Program-made: the position numbers and the translations under genes
From: Lingula anatina
Taxonomy: Eukaryota > Brachiopoda > Lingulata > Lingulida > Lingulidae
Assembly (NCBI RefSeq): GCF_001039355.2
Contig: NW_019775891.1
Location: 665,559 to 729,558, forward strand
Length of the DNA stretch: 64,000 bases
Direction: 5' to 3'
In this document: positions 51,601 through 63,899 of the stretch, in pieces
Numbering within the stretch: position 1 is the first letter of the stretch
Layout of the letters: each line of letters starts with the position of its first letter
The notes under the pieces: generated by a model
Seen by the model: the letters and a program-made list of their open reading frames with translations, nothing else
What the model was told of the DNA's origin: nothing
Database searches by the model: none

Positions 51601-51856
51601 ATTATTGTCCACTAAATTCACATGTTCTAAAACAAATCTACTGATCTGCAGGAAATTATATTGGTGGCAGGCGTTGAAATGCAGGCTACAATACCTCAAT
51701 TTCCGAAATTCCGTGGTTGACAACGTTGAAGAATCCAACTGTCTCGAAAGCATTGATAATTTGCTGCCCTGCTTGTTTCAGATTTTCTTCCTCGCGCACT
51801 TTGTTTATTGCGCACCCTGAAAAGTCTATAAGTGGTATTTCAACACCAGACATCAT
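48699..51856 (-). CDS. 2-oxoglutarate/Fe(II) oxygenase, second copy lacking last exon
   Basis: Seven exons of the same lengths as the first copy: 51856-51695, 51327-51212, 51024-50955, 50599-50486, 50186-50105, 49418-49312 and 48809-48699. The protein is almost identical (noted changes: KQ for KR near residue 28, EIE for ETE at 52-54). The eighth exon, with the third iron ligand H256 and the 2-oxoglutarate-binding R-x-S, is absent because the copy stops at the join near 48551. The exon 4 donor is the weaker GTCAGA (GTAAGA in the first copy). Introns differ by small indels and one ~390-bp insertion. Best explained as the other allele of the gene at 43306-47740; a true truncated paralogue is less likely. 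Confidence 0.8.
49100..49242. mobile_element. MITE, family 1, in oxygenase intron 6 (second copy)
   Basis: Same insertion as 44608-44758 with an 8-bp deletion (AGACTAAC) in the left arm. The same position in both copies shows that insertion came before the two copies diverged. Confidence 0.85.
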
Positions 51857-52478
51857 GTACCATAAGTCAGAACTACATCACCTACGAATGACCGATGCAT
51901 GTGTTTTGCACGGCGATGATAATGCACCTTACTTTACTTTAATTATTATTGTGGACGGCCGATGGCGCCACTGATCACTTTATTCTAACAGGTGGCATGA
52001 AAGCCATGTGTTAGGGCATCGTGTTTAACGTCAGATAAGGAATGAAATGCAATGCTTTTGGAAAGGAAAAAATTTTACACCACCCTTTAAGTTAAGTAAC
52101 GTTAATTTTTTTTATCTAAGGGCTCTTCGTGGTTGAAAACATCGGTAGCCAGTTGCTTCCTTTCGTAACATCTTCGAAACAGAAACTAATGGTTGCAGAA
52201 CCGGCAGAACTCACAAGTGAAAATGTAGGTTTACGAGTATTTTTATTTGTTGAATTTGCATGAGGATTTGTAGATCATAAGAAGACTAATAAAATAATTT
52301 TTTGTTAAGTAAATATTGTCAGTCAGCTAGTAGCAGTTAGAAAAATAATATAAATCAATAGTGAAATTAATCAAGTTTGAAATTAGAACTTCCTCTATTT
52401 GATTCACATATAATCTTTAATTTAATGTTGTATTTGTAGTTTTTCCTGGCTTTGATGTTTATTTTGATCTTCTTCCAG

Positions 52479-52568
52479 GATATATGGCACTGCATCTTGA
52501 GCTTATATAGAAAGAAACGGTTGCTGAGCCCCTCAAAAAGAGACCAGACTTGTTGAGTTAATTCTGAA
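52479..52568 (+). promoter_or_regulatory. FKBPL 5' leader with conserved upstream mini-ORF
   Basis: A probable leader intron (52217-52478, GT donor after CACAA, acceptor TTCTTCCAG) precedes this exon. It contains an 8-codon upstream ORF (52484-52510, MALHLELI, stop TAG). The other copy keeps it at 48391-48417 as MALHVELI with stop TGA. This could dampen translation of the main frame. Splicing and uORF use are inferred. Confidence 0.45.
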
Positions 52569-53453
52569 ATGGAAAATTCTAACAATGGCACTCCACAACT
52601 AGCGGACCCATGGGTCTCACCAGACAGGTCAATCTGTAAACAGATAACCCACCCGGGGGAAGGGTTGTACACACCAAATGAGGGCTCTATTGTGACAGTC
52701 TGTATCAAAAGTGTGCACATTCCTCAGGATGTTGCTGCTGGTCAACTATACCAGTATGACTGTGGGAATATTGAGATTACCCTTGGGTTCCCAGACACTT
52801 GGTGCAACGAGAACATAGAAAAATGCATTGAGAGTATGAAACCAGGGGAGGTGTGCGAGGTTTGTTTCTCAAGAGATCATAAGACCTGGGATGAATTTAA
52901 AGATGATGAAGCTAGTAAAGTTGTCCTCCGTGTTACCTTGAAAAGTGTCCAGAGATGCACAGATTTGTGGGAGAGAGAGCCGGAACTAATTTTACAGATG
53001 GCACAAAAATGCAAAGACAATGGATCAAGACTGTTTAAAGAAGGCAACCTGGAGTATGCTTCTAAACACTACAGTAAAGCTTTGAAATATCTCATAATTT
53101 TAAGAGGGTGGGATGTAAGCCCCGAGTTAAATGAAAAGATACGAAGTTTGTCTGCTGTGTGTTATACCAATATATCTCTTTGTTTGCTGAGGAATGGCTC
53201 ATATGAAAATGTAGTGAGAAGTTGTGATAAAGCTTTAGAAATTAACCCCCAGGATGTTAAAGCTCTCTTTAGGAGAGCTAAAGCAAATACAGAACTGAAA
53301 AACTACGATGATGCCAAGATGGACTTGGCAAAGGCTGAGGCAAAAGAGCCAGGCAATCCTGATGTAAAGAACCTGAAAAAAATTGTTGAAGAACGTTTGA
53401 AAAATTCAGAAAGTACCATAGCTGCAGGGATGCGAAAAATGTTCGGTAGTTGA
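52569..53453 (+). CDS. FKBPL: FKBP-like TPR co-chaperone (FKBPL-like)
   Basis: Single coding exon, 294 aa. The N-terminal part (about 25-130) resembles a degenerate FKBP domain: GEGLYTPNEGSIVTV, then a run ending VVLRVTLKSV. The C-terminal part (about 137-285) carries TPR repeats, with KCKDNGSRLFKEGNLEYASKHYSKAL and then CYTNISLCLLRNGSYENVVRSCDKALEINPQDVKALFRRAKA. The C-terminus ends RKMFG, as in vertebrate FKBPL/WISp39. The family binds HSP90 through the TPR and is generally thought to lack prolyl-isomerase activity. The gene is divergent from the oxygenase. A poly(A) signal AATAAA (53455-53460) begins two bases after the stop. The start ATG at 52569 matches the other copy. Confidence 0.88.
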   Translation: MENSNNGTPQLADPWVSPDRSICKQITHPGEGLYTPNEGSIVTVCIKSVHIPQDVAAGQLYQYDCGNIEITLGFPDTWCNENIEKCIESMKPGEVCEVCFSRDHKTWDEFKDDEASKVVLRVTLKSVQRCTDLWEREPELILQMAQKCKDNGSRLFKEGNLEYASKHYSKALKYLIILRGWDVSPELNEKIRSLSAVCYTNISLCLLRNGSYENVVRSCDKALEINPQDVKALFRRAKANTELKNYDDAKMDLAKAEAKEPGNPDVKNLKKIVEERLKNSESTIAAGMRKMFGS

Positions 53454-53454
53454 A

Positions 53455-53460
53455 AATAAA
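53455..53460 (+). terminator. Poly(A) signal of FKBPL
   Basis: AATAAA starting two bases after the TGA stop, implying an unusually short 3' UTR of about 20-30 bases if used. Further downstream signals may also serve. Confidence 0.5.
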
Positions 53461-56400
53461 GATTTCTTTTGCAGAATTAAAGTTGGAGGGTTATTTTTAC
53501 TTTAAAACCAACAGGATAATGTACATGAGATGATTAATCAAATATTATGCAAAACTAAACAAAAATAGAGTAAGAATTTAAAAGAAACTCAGGTTTAAAG
53601 TATATTTTATGGTGTTTGAAAATATGCATATTATCAGTTCAGTAATACAGATTTTATGCTTGTAAAATAAATGACATTACAGGACTGCTTGAATCTCTTT
53701 GAAAGCTCGTTATTATCTATCAAAAGGAACAGCCAGCATTTACTTTTCAGTCTTTATTCATAGTATTTTCTGTAAGCTCCTCACATTTTACTAACAGTAC
53801 TGTACCAACACAAAACAAGATCTCACATAGCAAACTGGCAGGTTACTGATTCAGAAGTAAGTTTTTTAATTGATGCAATAGATAAATGAAAAATATTTTT
53901 TGAAAACCCATTCCTGCTGTCTTTGGTCCGTTACTAGTTGATTATATTTCATGGAGAGTTCATAAATTATATATTCTCTTTGATCTGACGTGATCTATAA
54001 AATAAGTGGATGGCTCGTTATTTTTTACCTGTTTTTTTAACCATTACGAGTTTTAAAAATATGGATTCACAGTAAATAACTCAATAATTAAGTGCTACAC
54101 AATATAACACACAGCCAGCATATATTACAGAATCTACATCATGCACAGGGGCGGATCCAGAGATATTTTCTGACAGTCTTCCAAATTATCCTTGTGGATC
54201 CATCCTTCATTTTTGACCGTCTTCCCACAGAAAAAGATAGATACCTGTCAATGTAAACTTGAAAATCTGACCGTCTTCTGGAAGACCCAGAAGACGGCCT
54301 GAATCCGCCCCTGATGCAGGTGCCATGGGATCATCTTAATAAATGAGCATTCTACACCCACGAAATGCGTTTTCAGACTAGACAGAAAATTTACTTGAAG
54401 TGTCCTCCAACTTTCTTATCAACTGAAGCAACAAAACTTGAAACAAAATCCACTGGCAGTGGTGAACTTTTTATCAACCAAATGCTTTAAATCTTTAAAT
54501 CCAAGCTATAACAACAAATCAAGCCAACAATTATAATACCTAGAATATCGGGGAATAAACTGAAATGTACTGACTTATCAAATAACCCATGAAGTTTAAA
54601 ACGTGGCTAGGTAAAATTGATCACACTTGTCCAAGTGACAAATACTAACAACAACTGATGTTGCAAAGGATTTGGAAGGATATTAAGCTATTTGTTAAAC
54701 TCTTGTGACCATCAACTCGACTCTGGACTTTGGTTGGTTTAAAAAGACACAGCACATATATATCATATATAACAATCTTACAATGTTCAATCTTGTAAAT
54801 GTAACACATAATAAAGCCATTAGATATATAAATAGTCAGAACATATACAGGTAGTGAGCAACCTCAGGTGAAGTGGTGGTTTAGAGTATATAATATTCAA
54901 TTTATATCATATATTTATATATATGTTGGACGGATTCCCTTAGACCCCACAAAAAGTGATCACTGCAGATAAGCAAAATGGGTGCAACAGGCACAATAAT
55001 ATATATGTATATTAATATAAATATAATTCCACTAGTCGTGCTTGTAAATCATAAATACTACAGCGCATTAACAGTTAAATTTAAGCAGTTATGGTTTATA
55101 TATCTTCTTTTAGTTTCACAGTATATCAGTCAAAATAATAAATGAAGCTTCCACAGAACTTGTTTTTGACATAACTCCTCTTTCAAAGTGAAAATGTTAT
55201 AACTAATAATCTTTCCTTTGGAAAAGAACCATTTGGTCGCCCTATACTATGTAATTGCAATAGAAAAATACACTCAAAAAAAAAGAAGAAACACAATGAA
55301 TATATAGCCATCTATAGATTTAAACCTTACAATCACTTCTTTATGCATTTTAATTCTTTTAAAATAAATAATAAGTAGAATCTGGACAAAAGTCTATTTC
55401 ACACACTTTGACATCCGCCTGCAACAATGGGCAACTCAACTGTATACTGCACATATAAACAGTGAACTGTTCTCATGGTCAAAGTTTTTCTCATATTTTG
55501 TTAAGTTTCTCAGTAGCCTGCTACCCGAACAAAACACACAAGACATGCATATGTACAATACCAAGTCACAACCGTATTTCACTTCAATACAGACTGTATC
55601 AAACGGAACATGTTATACAAGAGGCCTGTATGTTAAAGTTTAGTTTTTCTTGCACTTGGTAAGGAGGAGAAGAGGGGTGGGGGATTGAAATGCAGCCTTA
55701 TACTGGACAAATAAAAACATATTTTAAAGAGCATATAATTCCTGAATAAAGTGCTTATGAAATTATGCCTTGGTTATATTTTGCAGCCTTTTTACAGTTG
55801 CATCCAGACTGTTTACATAACTTCAAAACTCGGACACTAGGAGATGACACAACTGTATAATAAGGACTAGCCATTGTGAATATGAAAACTGTCATGAAAT
55901 TTCTATAAATTCAATGCAGCTTACAAATTATGAAATTATGGAGGAGACACAGTATGTTTAGGTATATAGTTAGGGTAAGTGAAGATTTTCCGAGGGTTAA
56001 CATTTTACATACAATTTTTGCAACGTTTCAAATGGTTTGCATTTGCTGAAGTTTATGAAAAATACTTCAACATTTTTGTCAACTTTCCATTTGAAGAAAA
56101 ATATGTAATGTGGCTGATATGTAATATGCCCATGCATAATTAATGCCATACATGGCAAATTTGATTAATTTCAGATCCATACAGATTTTTTTTACACAAA
56201 AGTTTTCATATCACAACACACATTTTTTAAAATCACCAGAGAAAAGAAATAAACCAGGAACAGCAATTTACAATATATATCCATACTTTGGCAATCTCTA
56301 CTTTCACAAGAAAAGTAGCAGGAATCAAGTAAGACAATAGATTGGTCCTATCAAACCTCACCATGTACACATATATATTTTAATACTCAAATATAATAAA

Positions 56401-56465
56401 CACTCTCTATTCTTTATCTGTATCTATCTTGAGATCGTCAGCTTAAACTTCACAAAATATATACT
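53461..56465. other. Convergent spacer, FKBPL to NEK6/7
   Basis: No gene recognised. Holds a miniature transposon (54146-54313). Part may be a long 3' UTR of either flanking gene. Confidence 0.55.
54146..54313. mobile_element. MITE with 15-bp inverted ends and 5-bp target duplication
   Basis: 168 bp. Left end CAGGGGCGGATCCAG, right end CTGAATCCGCCCCTG, flanked by ATGCA on both sides (54141-54145 and 54314-54318). Internal GTCTTC/GAAGAC motifs are also inverted. Non-coding. Confidence 0.85.
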
Positions 56466-56471
56466 TTTATT
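56466..56471 (-). terminator. Poly(A) signal of NEK6/7
   Basis: AATAAA on the minus strand, about 50 bases after the stop codon. Confidence 0.5.
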
Positions 56472-56521
56472 ATGTCACCTAACTGACTCCTTAACAACCC
56501 ATTAAAAATCCTTAGATTACG

Positions 56522-59500
56522 TTACTGCTGTTGTTGCTGCTGCTGTTGAAGAAAACTTGTGTGCATCTTTTTTGCTACTTCATATATATAAGTGATGTCT
56601 GGGCGCTGTTCTGGATCTGGGTTGATACACACTGCCACCAAGTTTCTGAGCTGAAAGTGCAAGGTAATATATTATTTCTGCTTTGGAAGACCCTTTTTTT
56701 TTTTTTCATTTTTCAGCCCAATATTTTTTCATTTTGGTCGTCAGTTTGCACCTTTATCTGTGAATGAATATCTCTTTGATCAAACATTTTATGAAATATA
56801 AACACTGCATTATAAGTAACATAACAGTGTACAAATATAATGCACACATGTATAAAATATATGTACATTTGATTAAGTTATTTTCTCAATATAAATATGG
56901 TAAATTCATAACCCCACTTAACACTTACTTCTTCTGAATAATGGTCTGATGGGAGAGGGGGATAGTCACATTGCTCAATCTTTTTGCACAAGGAATAAAG
57001 ATTCATTTTGTCTCCATAGAAAGGAGACTGCAGTGCTGCCATCTGAAAACAAGACAAGACCAACATTACAATACAATCTGACATCTTCAGCACACGAACG
57101 AAACGGAGTGCCTCGATATGAAAACAGACAACTTTTGTGTTTTTAATCTCTAAATATTAAAAAAAATAAATCAAGTTAATAAATAGGCCGGGAACAAGAA
57201 CTTATCATATTGTATATTTTATATTAACTATTATTGAAGATCATAATAATAAACGAGTTGCATTTCAATGTACTCCACGCTATGCTCTTTATTTAAAAAT
57301 AGCAATTTTTACGAGATTACATATTGCATCGTATTGTTTGGTTCCATTGCCTCGCTTTCAAAAATTAGAACAGGCGCTCTAAAATCGTAAGACGAAGTTA
57401 AAAACTTTATATTGGCCGAGTTCGCCCCACGATAAGAAAATCCTTACAGCATTATATGCAATTAACCTTCCTACGATTTTTAATGTATTTTGCAATATTA
57501 TTTTCAATCTGGCCCATAAAGAATTTTATTAAGCAAGATTGGGGGAGGGGTGAAAAATCCCCTTTGGGGCCACATATAACACTATAAATACAATGGAAAT
57601 CCCCTTAAAATGAAGGTAAAATAAATGTTATTCTAAGGAATTCCGGCGGATTTACTTTTTACAACATAAAATCAATAGAACATTTCTAATATAAATTTTC
57701 AAAAAGACACCAGAGAGCAAATGAAATAAAATCAACCAGACGGTAAACACCGGCAGGCTTTGTCAATTTCACCAACTTGTTTATTTCAAACAGCGCACTT
57801 TTCGTGCATGCACAGTCGTTCGAAACCTGTGCTGACATCTTCAGCAATACTATGTTAGAAGCTTTAGCTTAACATCATTGAGTTGTCTTTCTACTTGTAC
57901 TCTATTTTAAAATAGAGCACCTTGAATTACAGCCTTCCCTTTGAATTTAAAAAGTATTATTTGACTAACAATTATTTTCAAGAAAATCTTTCTTTCAATC
58001 ATATCCCTAATTTTTTTCGTGACCTGCACCAATATGAGATCACAATTATTTTCAATGATAATAATTTGCCTAAATAACATAGTCTGATGCAAACATTTAG
58101 GCATTTCACAGAGTATAAGGGTCCCACAGTAATAGATAAAAGTAATGGACAATTCATAACCAAATGTGATGCAACTCTGATGTCTTAGAACACTTAGTTG
58201 CCCCTCACCTCATACAGCAGGCAGCCTAAAGACCAGATGTCTGACTTGAAGTTGTAGCCATTTTCATGTATCCTTTCTGGGGACATGTAGTATGGTGTGC
58301 CAACTAAAAAAAAAGAAGTTCTTTCTTATCTTAATGACAATTTTAATTTTTTTAATGAGCTCATAGTAGCATAAGATAACTTTCTGACACAGATTTAATG
58401 TTATGTATTTTTGCTAAATATAATGGAAAAAAAAAGATGACAAAGGGTACTTTTGCTAAATAAATATTCAAATACTTTTGACCAAGATTTCAACAGTTAG
58501 GTTAAATATTATACACTGAGCAAAAATAGAATCTCCCCATGTGATTTATTTATGTATTATGTAATGGGTAAATCCGATTGAGCTGATGTTAATCTGTAGC
58601 ACACTGAACAACAATTCACTTTGTATGATTTAATATATATTACATTATCCATAATGCTGACAAAATGTTTAAAATTCAAAAATATTCTGAGGGGTGGTTA
58701 CATATTTGCTCAGTGCTTATCATTCTACTATATATAAAGGTGGGCCTGTAATTACCCAAAGAATGTGCAGCTGTAGTTTTGGAGCTGAAGAACCTGCCCA
58801 GGCCCAGGTCCCCTAACTTCACCACTCCCTGTGCAGTGATGAATACATTGGCTGGCTTGATGTCTGAAACAATGAACAATACAAAACATCATAATAAAAT
58901 CACATAAATAAGATCCAATGCTACTTGGTCAATTCAGCAAGCTTAGCTTCAGTTAAGATGCATGGATTCACTAAGGGAATATCTGATTTTTAAGGGTGTA
59001 GGGGCATTTCGTGACAGCAACAAGTCAATTCTTTTATGGTATGCCCCCCCCCCCCCACCTGTGTAGTCTTTTGAATTATGATATAGACTTAAACTTTTCA
59101 ACTTCTACACTTACTTGACCTTTACCTCACAAAACTTTCGATCACTACCGTGACCTCCCTTCCTGACAGAATTTTTAATTACTAAAATATTGAGTTAAAG
59201 ATTACTGAAAAATGAATACAGCCTACTCACCTCTGTGCATGATTCTTTTGGAATGCATGTGCTCCAGAGAACTGCAGATTTGTATGAAATATTTCCAGAT
59301 TGTCCTCTCTGGGATCAGCCTGTCCTGTTTTTTGAAATGCTGTAAAATCAAGAATATACAACTTATAGTCATTTTCTGAAACTGCCAAACCAGTCATTTA
59401 TGAATACTGATGGAATCAGTAACAAGGTGTCTACATGGAAGAGACCAAAATAGGTGCAACAGAACAAAATGATTATGTTACTTAGAAAAGATTTTGCAAG

Positions 59501-62500
59501 TGCCTTAAAGGTACATACGAATCGAGCATCGGTGGAGCGTGGATTCCCAAGTAACACATGTAAACCACTTCTACTAGATTCTTATATGACTCAAATAAAT
59601 TCGACATGCCAAGGGATAAACTGAATAGATCACTCGATCAGCCATCAAAGACCTTTAGACTGCTCCTTTCTCTAAATTTTTGGTTGTAAAAATAACCTAC
59701 TTCTGTGACCTACTTTCCTGCCCCATTGACATACAGCTTTGAATGCCAGCAGAAAAATCTGTTCAAACATCATTTTTGGGTAAAATTTAACAATGCCTTT
59801 TGGTAATTCTCTTAGTTATACTACTTGAAACTATATGTTGGCATTTGGTTGGTTTTTGTGACAAAAAATTGACTTTGTATGCATCTTTAACAGATTTTAT
59901 ACCCGTCTCATAAAAATCATGGTTATAGCTTTTAATCAGTTTTCACTGCAAATTTGTAAGTGTGGTGCCTTTTATCACAAAAACTGCTTTTTGCAATTTC
60001 TTTAGAGTTTCAACAAAAATATAAAGTGTATTTAAAAATGCTAGCCAACTGAAAAATATTACACTTCGTGTTTTACAGACAGACATTGACAGAATATAGC
60101 TTTAAGGCTAAATACACTATATTTAAATGGAGGCACTGAACTAAAAAGATGCCTCTGAACATTGGTACTTAAATCAAAATCTTCTCACTTTGATCATTCT
60201 AGATAAATCCCCAGCATCAGCTAACTCTAGGACTATATTCAACTCGTTGTCTTCTATAAACGAAGCCAAATATTTGATCACATTCGGATGATTAAGTTGC
60301 TGAAAAGAACAAAAATACAAAATATAATTATCATTCACAGTACATTTCAGGCACATATTTATCAATAGTTATACACCAGAATGAGGATATATATTTTGGA
60401 CAAAAAAAAAAAAAAAGAAATATTCTGAATCTGTCAACTTAACTTTATTCTTCCACCAAAACAAATGATTTCATGCCTTGGACTTATAATACAAAACATA
60501 CAATTGTTTTAAAATATACTAAACACAACCATACATGTGTTACCAGTACTAAACATAAATTATGTTTCATCCGATAGACAAAACATTTAGCTACTTCTTC
60601 AACATTCTTGTCCTAGGAGAGCATTTCCAAGATGACTAAGTTCACTAATATTGTAAACCAATACTGTAAATATACTGGTAGATCGTGTCTAGACAAATCA
60701 GTGCACTTATAAACAAGATCAGATCTATCAGGTAAAATATCACAGATAAAAGCACTTTGATTCCTTTTTTGTAAATTTCCCACATGTGTATCAGTATGAC
60801 CACTGCCTGGTTTTGGAGTATTTTATCTTCAAATAAGTTCTAAATCACTGACAGTCTCAAACCGGGTACTAGTAGTAACGATTGTCTACTAAAAGTACAA
60901 GTTTCAAATCTCCATACAAACATACACAAAAGTAATCTTTTTTTCAAATGAGCAAATGTCCAAAGGAATACTATAACTCACAAGGAGCAAAGGGCATGTG
61001 GTAAAATGCATGTTAAAAATATCAAATTCCAGTCTCATAACAGGTGGACCATGATTCATCATAACACAACCTATTTTGTAAAAAAAACTTTTGAACTTTC
61101 CATGGAAATAAAAAATGACCTTTTAACAGATGTGGTGAAGAAACAAGATTCTTCACATGCTTCAGAGTGGAAGAAAAACATTCATCTTCTCAACTTTGTA
61201 TGTGAAATACATTAAGGCCACTGGCCATATCTGGATATATATCTATAGGATATACAGAGGAGTGTTGAAAAAAAATTTAATCCTTTTAACTCTGCAAATA
61301 CAAATGCAAAACTATTAATTCAGGGCAATTTTTAGGCCATGAAGGGTAAGATACCCCCCCCCCCCAAAACAAACAAACAAACAAACAAACAAACACACAA
61401 ACAAACAAACACACACACACACACACTTATTGATGGCATACTAGTAAGCCATTGCAGATGATTCCATATACCACAGGACCGAGTGTTCTACATTATGTTG
61501 TTCTGGTTGATCGTATTCTACTTGAACCATTTTCTATAATCTTAATGACCCTATTAACAATACCTAGCTGATATCTCCTTGGTGATCAAACTTCTTTCAA
61601 TATTAACCAGACAGCCATTTTCAATAACACATACTCACCTTTAACAGATCTATTTCTTTGATACAGTCTTGTCTGGCTTTGGCATCCATCATCTCAAATA
61701 TCTGAATGGATCAATAAATGAAGACATAAACAGCATTTAAATACAATTTTCGCAACCATTTAACTTCCAAGTTATTTTATGTACAAATGAACATTTCAAC
61801 ATTAGGTAGCAGGTTTCATTTTTAACATATAGAGAATCAATACAAATTGCTTCAAATCCAAGATTTATTATTACAAGTTTTTCATAATTAAACTGATCTC
61901 AACTATATTCTTAATAAATAACAACATTATCATTATAACTTATTCATAATATCAATTATCTTGAGGGTGAATTTTACCCATGAACTTGGGATAGAGCAGT
62001 GTTTTACAGTGCAAATGCAAAACAAAACACACACATTAATAATATGAGACATAACAATAGTGATACACAGTGCAAGCAAGTGCCAGCCAAATCCAATACA
62101 ACATTTCTCTGGTCCAAATGAAATCAATTGACTACTACTGGGTTTTAATCTAATGAATGATTCAAAATCCTAGCAGGATTATTTATTATGTCATTTTTCA
62201 TACAAACATAGCAATGAGATTGACTTAATGTCTGAAAATGTCTGCAACAGTTAACTTGGCCATTTGGCTAGGTAACAAGGGTCACAAGAAGACTGAATTC
62301 CTTCAAAGTTTGAAAAGCCTCATGTCTGCCTATACTCGTTACTTCTTTTTTGAGAGAGAATTGCTAAAGCTCAAATCCATTTTTTCTACAAATCTGGTAA
62401 TAATAAGTATAATAGCTGTTCTAGTTCCCAATATGCTAGTACAAGGTAGTTCAGAACAAAATCTTTAAAGTTTAACATATATATATATATATAATGCTGA

Positions 62501-63756
62501 ATGCAATCTTGTAAAAAGCTCAAACTGCTGTGTTATTCATGTTGTTGGTTTGTGATATTGATAAGTAAGCTGTAATCCACATTTCAGTTGTTCATGTTTG
62601 GCACAGGTTGATTGTCCAACAATATAAATGACACAACATCTCATTATCCATTACCAATATATATCTGATTTTTATTCCTTTGTATTAAATGCCTAGTGAA
62701 ACCAAGCTCCTCTGAAACAAGGTACGGACAAATCTTATGCATGTTCCTTAAGTGTCTTTATATGGCTCATTTAGTTTTAAAATGTTCATTTTTTAAAATC
62801 CAAATAATGAAATAAGGATATTTTAACTTTAAATAAAAGTAAAGTAATAAAAAAAGTTTAACGAAATGACTTGTCTAGGAAATACAAGCAAGTGACACAA
62901 CACGACAGTCTCTTCTAAATATGGAACAAAGAAAAAAGTTCAACTTGAGAAAACATTATGTCAGCTGACTCAACAAGAAATAATGGTCTAAATGATCAAA
63001 GCCATCCTTCTAGTCAAACTGTTGTTTTCAGTCTATAATGTCTTAGGTTATTGAATTTCAAGCTTGCTATGCTTTACTATTCAATTCTATTAATGAAAGG
63101 GCGAGGCGTGAAACACCAGTGATCAATACATTGATTCAGTCTCTCAGTGCGACTGGAAGCAGTTTAATAAACTTGACATGGCCCAATCGTTCAACACACA
63201 ATATATTGTAAACTTTCATCTACATAAATGATTGTAAATGGCAAATTGATGCAAAACTTTCTAGGCAGTTATTCATTTCATTCTGCAAGCTTCAGAAAAG
63301 AAGTTATGATTTATTTACCATGCATGATTTTATCAGTAGAGAACACAGGCTTACCTACTAGTACATGTCAGGCAATGAATTTTTTCATAAATACACCAAA
63401 GAATGAATACAAAACCAAAATGTTTATTAATAATGATTGCAAAATTAAAAAAAATTTTGATTAACAAGAACAAATCAAACTGCACTGCAATGTTATAAGA
63501 ATCACAGGAAAACCTATAGCCTTTAGTTTGTTAACTATTGTAAGACCCCCAGTTTTTCTAATGGCAGAGCATGGGTTTTCCTTACCTGCACTTTTTTCAG
63601 GGCAATTGCACTGCCATCTGTCTTACATCTTGCCCTCCACACTTCACTAAACTGACCCTTGCCTATCTTTTTGTCAATCTCAAAGCTTGACAGAGTGCAG
63701 TACATGTTATTGGGGTCATTGGTGGGGACGGGAAGGTCACACTCCATACTCTCCAT
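56522..63756 (-). CDS. NEK7: NIMA-related serine/threonine kinase NEK6/7
   Basis: Eight exons: 63756-63586, 61701-61639, 60299-60189, 59339-59231, 58863-58756, 58303-58209, 57042-56929 and 56650-56522, giving 299 aa with all phases consistent (human NEK7 is 302 aa). Orthologue of NEK6/NEK7, kinases acting in spindle assembly and, for NEK7 in mammals, the NLRP3 inflammasome. Motifs: glycine loop IGKGQFSEV (31-39), lysine in ALKKV (about 54), [19 protein letters not shown], catalytic HRDIKPAN (D152), and DLG instead of DFG (170-172), as is normal for this family. The activation loop has S186 in AAHSLVG, followed by TPYYMSPE. The C-terminus ends in eight glutamines, unlike vertebrate tails. The short N-terminal extension has the good Kozak context GTCACCATGG. 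Whether it is NEK6 or NEK7 predates the vertebrate split, so NEK6/7 is the safer name. Confidence 0.95.
61354..61426. repeat. C run, (AAAC)n and (CA)n compound repeat in NEK intron 2
   Basis: About 12 C, then AAAC units, then CA units; intron 2 of the kinase gene lies at 60300-61638. Confidence 0.9.
62478..62494. repeat. (AT)n microsatellite in NEK intron 1
   Basis: About eight AT units. Confidence 0.85.
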
Positions 63757-63899
63757 GGTGACTACTTCAATTTACAGATCAGAGGTCAAGGTCAAGGTCA
63801 CAGTGTCAAGGTCAACTTCATGTCATATCATTCCAACACTACTGAGTCTAGGTAGAAATATGTTTCTATCTACTGAACACACCGTACATTACTGACAAC
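63757..63899 (-). other. Probable 5' UTR of NEK6/7
   Basis: The minus strand has CTCTTTTTAG followed by GTTGTCAG, an acceptor-like site at 63901-63900. This suggests the coding exon starts at 63899 and that another leader exon lies beyond the window. It contains the TGACCT array. Inferred from sequence only. Confidence 0.4.
63783..63814 (+). promoter_or_regulatory. Array of nuclear-receptor half-sites (AGGTCA)
   Basis: Three contiguous AGGTCA units (63783-63800) and a fourth at 63809-63814, two of the four forming the extended TCAAGGTCA bound by ERR/FTZ-F1/NR5A-type receptors. It lies 27 bases before the NEK start codon, so it would be in the 5' UTR or promoter-proximal. It could instead be a simple hexamer repeat. 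Confidence 0.4.
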
